Assembly: GCA_003452695.1 (NCBI GenBank)
Contig: DMNP01000394.1
Span: forward strand, 189-12,162
Length of the DNA: 11,974 bases
Source: Eggerthellaceae bacterium
GTDB taxonomy: Bacteria; Actinomycetota; Coriobacteriia; Coriobacteriales; Eggerthellaceae
Direction of reading: 5' to 3'
Positions 6,937-11,974 of this stretch are shown one piece after another. Both the position numbers and the translations under genes were made by a program. Below the pieces are notes generated by a model. That model worked only from the letters and a program-made list of their open reading frames with translations. It was not told where the DNA came from and searched no databases. Numbering within the stretch: the stretch's first letter is position 1; each line of letters opens with the position of its first letter.

Positions 6937-7704
6937 TTGTTCGCTAAGCCGGTTTCAGAAATCTATCCGAACCCGCCGGCGGGATTGAACCCGCAGCAGC
7001 TTGACGAGAGGCGCGTTCCCCAGCACGTGGCGGTTATCATGGACGGCAACGGACGCTGGGCGAAGAAGCGCGCGCTGAACAGGCTGCGCGGGCATCGTGC
7101 GGGCATCGAGGCCGTGCGCGAGACCATTCGCGCGGCATCCGATTCCGGCGTGCGCTACCTTACCATCTACTCCTTTTCCACCGAAAACTGGAAACGGCCC
7201 GACGACGAGGTGGAAGGCCTTATGGACCTGTTCGCCAAGACGATGCTGGCCGAAGTGGACGGGCTTCACGAGGAGCACGTGCGCGTGAAGACCATCGGCG
7301 ATATGTCCAAGTTGCCGGCCGACACGCGTGGGGCCTTCCAGGAGGCCTGGGACAAGACGAAGGACAACGACGGCATGACGCTCGTCGTGGCGGTGAACTA
7401 TGGCTCGCGCCAGGAAATCTTGCAGGCCGTGCAGCGCGTCGCAGACGCTGCGGCCGAGAAGGGCGCGGCGTCCGAAGTAACCGCCGACCTGTTCGAACAG
7501 GGTCTGTACACACACGGCATCCCCGACCCCGAGCTGCTCATCCGCACCTCGGGCGAGATGCGCGTGTCGAATTTCCTGCTGTGGCAGCTGGCCTATACGG
7601 AATTCTACGCAACCGACGTGCTCTGGCCCGACTTCGATCGCTACGAGTTCTTGCGCGCGCTCTTGGCGTATCAGGGCCGCGACCGGCGTTTCGGGGCGGT
7701 GTAG
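6937..7704 (+). CDS. uppS: Undecaprenyl diphosphate synthase (isoprenyl transferase)
   Basis: This cis-prenyltransferase condenses isopentenyl diphosphate onto farnesyl diphosphate to make the C55 lipid carrier for peptidoglycan and other wall polymers. The product has 255 residues. Visible family motifs are VIMDGNGRWA (catalytic Asp36), GHRAGIEAVR, YLTIYSFSTENWKRP, VVAVNYGSRQEI, PDPELLIRTSGEMRVSNFLLWQ and AYTEFYATDVLWPDF. The start is an inferred TTG at 6937 behind GAGAGGGCGGGG; the first in-frame Met lies inside the catalytic motif (residue 35), so a non-ATG start is required. The 131-bp gap after frr has no clear terminator or promoter. Only three bases separate its stop from cdsA, implying co-translation of two envelope-lipid genes. 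Confidence 0.96.
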   Translation: MFAKPVSEIYPNPPAGLNPQQLDERRVPQHVAVIMDGNGRWAKKRALNRLRGHRAGIEAVRETIRAASDSGVRYLTIYSFSTENWKRPDDEVEGLMDLFAKTMLAEVDGLHEEHVRVKTIGDMSKLPADTRGAFQEAWDKTKDNDGMTLVVAVNYGSRQEILQAVQRVADAAAEKGAASEVTADLFEQGLYTHGIPDPELLIRTSGEMRVSNFLLWQLAYTEFYATDVLWPDFDRYEFLRALLAYQGRDRRFGAV

Positions 7705-7707
7705 CGC

Positions 7708-8859
7708 ATGATGGCACGCGATTCTCGCGATACGCGCGGCTCGCGCGAAGCCTTGCGGGGGCAACGCGAGCAACACGCGCAGCGCGTGGAGAACCTACAG
7801 AGCGCGGAGCGCATGCAGCGCGCGGAGAACGCCCAGCGCATGCAGCGCGCGGAGAACGCGGAGAACGCCCAGCGCAGCAACCTGGACGAGCCCGATGCCG
7901 AGCCGTCGCCCCTTTCGCCCGAGCCCCTGCGCACGACGCGCACCGGCGAGCCCAAGGAAACGAAGCACCGCGCCCAGCGCGTGAAGGAAAAAGCCTACGA
8001 GAAAACGCCCGAGCGCTTCAAGAACGCAAGCTCGTTCCAGGTGCGCCTGCGCACGGGCATCGTCTACATTTCCCTGAACATCGTCTGCATCCTGGCCAGC
8101 AACTTCACGACCATGATCATCCTGGCCGCCACGGCGGCGGTGTGCGCGGGCGAGTTCTACTACATGCTGCGCTCCGACGCGAAGATGCCCAACGAAGCCA
8201 TCGGCGTGGTGGGCGCGGCGGCGTTTCCGGTGGCGGTGTACTTCTGGGGAATGAGGGGAATCGTCGTCGTTACCATCGGGTTGCTGCTGGCCGTGACCAT
8301 CTGGTACGTGTACTGGCTGCGCGCGCGCATGTCCGATGTGGGCGTGTGCGTGTTCGGGGCCTTCTATACCGGCCTGCAGCTTTCGGGCCTGCTGGTCATT
8401 CGCATGTCGTACCTAGAGCTGGACGTGGCCAACATATGGGGCGGCGTGCTCGTGCTCGTCATATTCGCCAGCATCTGGTTCAACGATGCCGGCGCCTACG
8501 TGTTCGGCTCGAAGTTCGGCAAGCACAAGCTGGCGCCGCGCACGTCGCCGAACAAGAGCTGGGAGGGCTTCATCGCGGGCCTGTTGGTGTCCATGGCGTT
8601 CTGGTGCATTTTGCTGGTGGTGCCGGGCGTGCAGATAAGCGTGTGGCAGTGCCTGCTCTTCGGCCTGATCTGCGGCCTGACGAGCGTGCTCGGCGACCTG
8701 TGCGAAAGCCGCATAAAGCGCAGCGTGGGCTTCAAGGATTCGGGAACCATCATGCCCGGCCACGGGGGCCTGTTCGACCGCTGCGATTCCCTCATGCCGA
8801 CCGCCGTGGCCGCCGCGCTGCTGCTGTTCGGCTTCGGGTGCCTGCCCCAACCGATCTAG
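7708..8859 (+). CDS. cdsA: CDP-diglyceride synthase with charged N-terminal extension
   Basis: CdsA is an integral membrane enzyme that makes CDP-diacylglycerol from CTP and phosphatidic acid, the branch point of phospholipid synthesis. The C-terminal signature is clear: RIKRSVGFKDSG at residues 335-346, then PGHGGLFDRCDS at 350-361. WFNDAGAYVFG and SPNKSWEGFIAG are also family motifs. Several hydrophobic segments span from about residue 117 to the end. Residues 1 to about 110 are unusual: highly charged, rich in Arg, Glu, Gln and Ala, with a nine-residue tandem repeat, and predicted cytoplasmic or disordered. Family members often have about 260-310 residues, so at 383 this one is long mainly because of that extension. 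GGGGCGG inside the end of uppS is the ribosome binding site; the ATG at 7711 is an alternative start. Confidence 0.95.
   Translation: MMARDSRDTRGSREALRGQREQHAQRVENLQSAERMQRAENAQRMQRAENAENAQRSNLDEPDAEPSPLSPEPLRTTRTGEPKETKHRAQRVKEKAYEKTPERFKNASSFQVRLRTGIVYISLNIVCILASNFTTMIILAATAAVCAGEFYYMLRSDAKMPNEAIGVVGAAAFPVAVYFWGMRGIVVVTIGLLLAVTIWYVYWLRARMSDVGVCVFGAFYTGLQLSGLLVIRMSYLELDVANIWGGVLVLVIFASIWFNDAGAYVFGSKFGKHKLAPRTSPNKSWEGFIAGLLVSMAFWCILLVVPGVQISVWQCLLFGLICGLTSVLGDLCESRIKRSVGFKDSGTIMPGHGGLFDRCDSLMPTAVAAALLLFGFGCLPQPI
7811..7875 (+). repeat. 27-bp tandem repeat in the cdsA N-terminus
   Basis: GCATGCAGCGCGCGGAGAAC begins at 7811 and again at 7838, a 27-bp (nine-codon) period encoding units of the type MQRAENAQR. 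A shorter partial unit encoding ENAQR follows to 7875. The repeat stays in frame, so gain or loss of units would lengthen or shorten the extension without disrupting the enzyme. Confidence 0.8.
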
Positions 8860-8925
8860 CCGAATCGAAACAGCTGGGAACGCGCTTTCTGGAAGGCCGT
8901 TTCGCGTTCTGCGAAAGGGGGGCAC

Positions 8926-9834
8926 ATGAACATCGAGCGGGCTGTCGACGAATACCTGTCGTTCCTGCGCGTCGAACGTGGAAGCTCGCCGCTTACGGTG
9001 GAAGCCTATGCGGGCGATCTGGCCGACTACGTGCTGTTCCTGGCCGATGCCGGAACGGACGACGTGGCGCGTGTGGACCGCGATGCCATCGTGGCCTACG
9101 AAGCCGACCTGGCCGAGCGCGGCTATGCGGTGTCCAGCATCGACCGCCACGTATCCGTGCTGAAGGGCTTCCATCGCTTCTGCCTGCGCGAGGGCTTCGC
9201 GCCCGACAACCCTGCATCCACCGTGCGCCTGCCTGCCGCGCCCGACCGCCTGCCCGACGTGCTCAGCATCGAGCAGGTGAACGCCCTCATCGACCACGCA
9301 ACGGGCGACCGCCCCGCCGACCTGCGCAACCGCGCGCTGTTGGAAGTGCTGTACGGTTGCGGCCTGCGCGTCAGCGAATGCGCTGGTCTGGACGTGGGCA
9401 GCTGCCTGTTCGCCGAGGGATACCTGCGCGTGGTGGGCAAAGGCGACAAGGAACGCATCGCCCCCATCGGCGGATGTGCGCTGCAGGCCCTGTCCGCCTA
9501 TTTGGAACGCGGGCGTCCACAGCTGGTGAAGCCCTATGCGAAACCCACCGCCGCCGTGTTCCTGAACGCGCGCGGCGGGCGGCTCACCCGCCAGTCCATC
9601 CACAAGATCGTAGCGCGCGCGGGCCTCGCCATCGGCGTGGAGAACCTGCATCCGCACACCCTGCGCCACTCGTTTGCCACGCACATGCTGGAAGGCGGCG
9701 CCGATTTGCGCGTCATCCAGGAAATCCTCGGCCATTCCGACATCTCCACCACCCAGATATACACGCACGTGAACCGCGCGCACATAAAGGAAGAGTACTT
9801 CAGCGCCCATCCCCGCGCCCGGCAGCAATCGTAA
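8926..9834 (+). CDS. xerD: XerD-type site-specific tyrosine recombinase
   Basis: Xer recombinases resolve chromosome dimers at dif near division. The 302-residue product has the normal length. Residues 1 to about 85 form the SAM-like core-binding domain (VDEYLSFLRVERGSSPLTVEAY). The catalytic domain carries all expected residues: Arg148 in GLRVSE, Lys172 in VGKGDKER, His244 and Arg247 in HPHTLRHSF, His270 in LGHSD and nucleophile Tyr279 in STTQIYTHV. The ending YFSAHPRA and ISTTQIYTHV resemble XerD more than XerC, but assignment between the two is by eye. The ATG follows GGGGGG by three to four bases, 66 bp after cdsA. Its place next to cdsA and the decayed DNA downstream leave open whether it is the housekeeping enzyme; nothing suggests an integron or phage integrase. 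Confidence 0.93.
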   Translation: MNIERAVDEYLSFLRVERGSSPLTVEAYAGDLADYVLFLADAGTDDVARVDRDAIVAYEADLAERGYAVSSIDRHVSVLKGFHRFCLREGFAPDNPASTVRLPAAPDRLPDVLSIEQVNALIDHATGDRPADLRNRALLEVLYGCGLRVSECAGLDVGSCLFAEGYLRVVGKGDKERIAPIGGCALQALSAYLERGRPQLVKPYAKPTAAVFLNARGGRLTRQSIHKIVARAGLAIGVENLHPHTLRHSFATHMLEGGADLRVIQEILGHSDISTTQIYTHVNRAHIKEEYFSAHPRARQQS

Positions 9835-9844
9835 GCGGCGCGCC

Positions 9845-10470
9845 GAGGACGCGTCGCTTTCGTTCTTCTAGGCCATGCGCCAGGCGGCGGGCGAGCCCGA
9901 CGAGGGCGACCTCGTGGAAACGACGCGCGGCCAATGGCTCGACCAGCTGCTCCAGCGCATGCGCGAACCGGCGCAGCTGGAAGGCTTCGCCGTGCCCGCA
10001 TCGATTCACGCGAAGCTGCGCCCCTACCAGGAAACCGGCTTCTCGTGGCTCTCGTACCTGCAAGACCTCGGCTTCGGGGCGTGCCTGGCAGACGACATGG
10101 GCCTGGGCAAGACGCTTCAGATGCTCGCCTTCCTCGAACGCCTGCGCACCCAGGTCCCAAGCGAGGACGGCCGCGTCCGCGCGCTGCTCGTCGTGCCCGC
10201 ATCGCTTTTGGGAAACTGGGAACGCGAGCTGCAGAAGTTCGCTCCCGACCTGGACTACCTCATGCTCTACGGCAAATCCGCCAGGGTCATGAACGAGGAA
10301 TGGGGCGCCGTTCCCGACGACGAGCTGCGCCAGAAGCTTCCCACGCTGTGCATCACGACGTACGCCATGGCGCTGCGCGTCGAGCTGCTCGAGCGCATGA
10401 ACTGGGATGTGCTTGTGCTCGACGAGGCGCAGGCCATCAAGAACCCGGGAGTGAAGCAGACGAAGACGCT
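9845..10470 (+). pseudogene. SNF2-family helicase fragment, truncated at both ends
   Basis: From ATG 9875 the frame encodes the N-terminal ATPase lobe of a SNF2/Rad54-type translocase. Seen are KLRPYQETGFSWL (residues 47-59), Walker A DDMGLGKT (73-80), LVVPASLLGNW, a TTYAMAL segment and motif II DEAQ (183-186) followed by AIKNPGVKQT. The second helicase lobe and the motif III TGTP segment are absent: homology ends near 10470, where the frame runs into unrelated DNA. Bacterial SNF2 proteins usually have hundreds of residues before this lobe; here only some 30 precede it. Family-like sequence seems to continue upstream past an in-frame TAG (9869-9871) as EDASLSFF, and the ATG has no ribosome binding site. 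I read it as a decayed internal fragment, not a functional enzyme. Confidence 0.85.
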
Positions 10471-10754
10471 CAGGCGGCGAGGAGCTGCGGCTCGATCCCG
10501 GCACGTTCAACAACGACATGACGTCCGTGGGAAGTCGCGACGACGCCCTCACCCTGCTCGTGCACCTGGGCTACCTCTGCTACGACATGGACGCGGGGCG
10601 AGCGCACGTGCCCAACGAGGAGGTGCGCGGCGAGCTGAGGCGGGCCGTGAGCCGGAGCCGCCACCCGCGCGTCGCCCGCGTCGTGCGCGACTCCATGCAG
10701 CTCGTCGAAGATATGCTCGCCCACGACGAGCGGCCGAAGCGGGTAAAAACCTGA
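10470..10754 (+). pseudogene. C-terminal fragment of an AAA-ATPase-like/PDDEXK_9-type protein
   Basis: In a different frame from the SNF2 fragment and directly abutting it, codons from about 10476 read GEELRLDPGTFNNDMTS. SRDDALTLLVHLGYLCYD, a VPNEEVRGELRRAV segment and a helix ending LVEDMLAHDE follow, with a TGA at 10752. This matches the segment that links the ATPase core to the C-terminal nuclease-like domain in the large AAA-ATPase-like family of gut bacteria (Pfam AAA-ATPase_like with PDDEXK_9, from memory). The ATPase core with Walker motifs is missing upstream and the nuclease-like end is missing downstream. The internal ATG at 10518 has no ribosome binding site. It is a remnant, probably joined to the SNF2 fragment by a deletion near 10470. 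Confidence 0.75.
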
Positions 10755-11182
10755 AGCCGTCCCTGCGGGGGTGAGGAAGTGGGAGCTGGAGGATGCCCGT
10801 GCCGTCATGGGAACTGGCTCCCGCGCGTTTTCACGGGCGGTTGGCCCCCACGGTCACCTAACGCACCGATCGGCGATCAGCCCGTCGCCCCCTGCGGGCG
10901 CGAGCTGGTAGGACATATGTACCAATATAAGGTGACAAAGCGTACGTAGCCGTTTGCCACTCTCGTGGCCTGACCTACTCGGGCGTCTACCGCGGCGCGT
11001 GGGTGCCGCGTGCCCAACTGGTGGAAGCGCAGCGCGGCGCGGCCGAACGCGAGCGACACGTGCCAGGGGTCGTGTGATTCGACACGCCATTGCAGCCTGT
11101 CGCGTGCGCAGGCGATACCGCGAAGGCAGAGGCAGAGGTAGCGCTTGCGAAGGGCAGCGTGGAACGAGGGGCGCTATCCGTC
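10755..11182. other. Gene-free stretch between remnants and the LysR gene
   Basis: No convincing gene is present. Short open frames (10877-11059 minus, 10954-11217 plus) are Arg-rich and without ribosome binding sites. A nested inverted repeat occurs at 10795-10838: outer arms GCCCGTG/CACGGGC, inner arms GGGA/TCCC. An AT-rich island at 10910-10940 includes the palindrome ACATATGT (10913-10920). Read on the minus strand it offers TTGTCA and TATGTC boxes with a short 15-bp spacing, a weak promoter candidate. No terminator for the LysR gene is obvious. Confidence 0.5.
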
Positions 11183-11974
11183 CTATGCTTCGTCGCGGTA
11201 GCCCAGGTAGTCGATGAAGCGCTTGGTGGCAAGTGGCGCGGTGTTGCGGTTGCGCAGCGCCAGCGCCAGTTCGCGGTACTGCGGTTCGTCGAAGCTCTTC
11301 TCCACGATGTCGAAGGGCAGGCGCTGCAGGATGAGCGCCGGCTGCACGCTGATGCCAAGGCCCTTCTCCACCATGGCGAACACGGCGTAGTCGTCCCAGG
11401 TGGTCATCGACGACTGGATGCGAATGCCGTACTTGTCCAGCATGGCCATTATGTCGGAGTCGCCCTGTTTGTCGATGGTCATGAAGGGGTAGTCGCCGAG
11501 CGCGCGCAGCGGGAAGCGGTCGACGCCCGCCATGGGGTGGTCGGGTGCCATGACCACTTTCAGCTCGTCGCGGCCCAGGTATATGGTGTCGAAGTTCGGC
11601 CGCGTCGGCAGGCGCACGAACCCGCAGTCCACCTGGCCTTCGGCTATCATGCGCTCCACCTCGCTGTAGCCGCGCGTGGTAATCTCGTAGTCGATGTTGG
11701 GATAGTCCTCGCGAAAGCGCTTGATGATGTTCGGCAGCCAGTGCGTTGCCACGCTCGTAACGGTGCCGATGCGGATGAGGCCCGTTTCCAGGCCGCTCAT
11801 GCTGTCGATGCGCGCCTGCAGGCGCCCGTGCTCGTCCACGACGGCCTGCACGGCAGGGGCCAGCTCGTGTCCTTCGGAGGTAAGGCGCACGCCTCCGCGG
11901 TCGCGTTCGAGCAGCTTCACGCCCCATTCGTGTTCCAAATCGGCGATCATGCGGCTTACGCCCGATTGCGAATA
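11183..11974 (-). CDS. LysR-family transcriptional regulator, 5' end outside the window
   Basis: The frame is open to the right edge and ends at a TAG at 11183-11185, giving 263 residues of the C-terminal part. At the edge it reads YSQSGVSRMIADLEHEWGV, the recognition helix of the LysR winged helix-turn-helix; LLERDRGGVRLTSEGHEL follows, the usual wing and start of the linker helix. The rest is a periplasmic-binding-protein-like effector domain (GLIRIGTVTSVATHWLP, QVDCGFVRLP, HPMAG, EKGLGISVQPALIL). About 30 N-terminal residues are missing, assuming a typical 290-300-residue protein. LysR regulators commonly control a divergent neighbour, which would lie beyond the window. The ligand and targets cannot be judged from this sequence. 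Confidence 0.95.
   Translation of the reverse strand, partial: YSQSGVSRMIADLEHEWGVKLLERDRGGVRLTSEGHELAPAVQAVVDEHGRLQARIDSMSGLETGLIRIGTVTSVATHWLPNIIKRFREDYPNIDYEITTRGYSEVERMIAEGQVDCGFVRLPTRPNFDTIYLGRDELKVVMAPDHPMAGVDRFPLRALGDYPFMTIDKQGDSDIMAMLDKYGIRIQSSMTTWDDYAVFAMVEKGLGISVQPALILQRLPFDIVEKSFDEPQYRELALALRNRNTAPLATKRFIDYLGYRDEA

Noticed and set aside
8926..9834. Reading the tyrosine recombinase as the integrase of a mobile element.
   Set aside because: Its length, motif set and C-terminal HPRA fit chromosomal XerC/XerD, and there are no att repeats, tRNA gene, excisionase or phage genes beside it.
7581..10292. A 903-residue open frame on plus and a 471-residue one on minus (8413-9828).
   Set aside because: Both cross uppS, cdsA, xerD or the SNF2 fragment in other frames; those genes have clear motifs, so these are GC-rich shadow frames.

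Overview
The window is high-GC chromosomal DNA with strong GC codon bias, TAG/TAA/TGA stops and Shine-Dalgarno-led genes. The core order pyrH-frr-uppS-cdsA, the Ser/Ala-rich lipoprotein and the NEAT/FMN/Big-2/Fn3 surface protein all suggest an Actinomycetota of the class Coriobacteriia, most likely an Eggerthellaceae-type gut anaerobe. That placement is inference from protein style and gene order; no search was run.

Layout. Bases 1-345 are a C-rich, gene-free stretch with a 26-bp tandem repeat. Bases 348-778 hold an array of five hairpins spaced about 100 bp apart, each built on GGCATAA/TTATGCC-like arms, with a conserved block between several of them. The array runs straight into what looks like the C-terminal remnant of a YD-repeat-like surface protein (to 1138). 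A gene-poor stretch with two inverted repeats follows (1139-1784). Next is a complete lipoprotein gene with two tandem copies of an unrecognised domain (1785-2849), closed by a very clear intrinsic terminator. After a promoter region with a 28-bp palindromic operator candidate comes a large exported protein gene: signal peptide, NEAT-like domain, FMN-binding domain, second NEAT-like region, Big-2-like and Fn3-like tail (3192-5266). It carries two lesions: a one-base deletion in a G tract and an in-frame TAG. A perfect 15-bp-arm hairpin separates it from the core genes.

Core block (5460-9834, all on +): pyrH (UMP kinase), frr (ribosome recycling factor), uppS (undecaprenyl diphosphate synthase), cdsA (CDP-diglyceride synthase, with an unusual charged, repeat-containing N-terminal extension) and a XerD-type tyrosine recombinase. 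uppS and cdsA supply the lipid carrier for the cell wall and the phospholipid precursor, and are almost contiguous. xerD sits where many bacteria carry dxr or rseP.

Downstream (9845-10754) the sequence decays: a SNF2-family helicase fragment, truncated at both ends, is fused near 10470 to a C-terminal fragment of an AAA-ATPase-like protein. A gene-free stretch follows. The window ends inside a LysR-family regulator on the minus strand, whose start lies beyond base 11974.

No complete undescribed defence or mobile system is visible. The observations most worth checking are the hairpin array, the NEAT-FMN-NEAT protein with its operator and two lesions, the two-domain lipoprotein and the CdsA extension.
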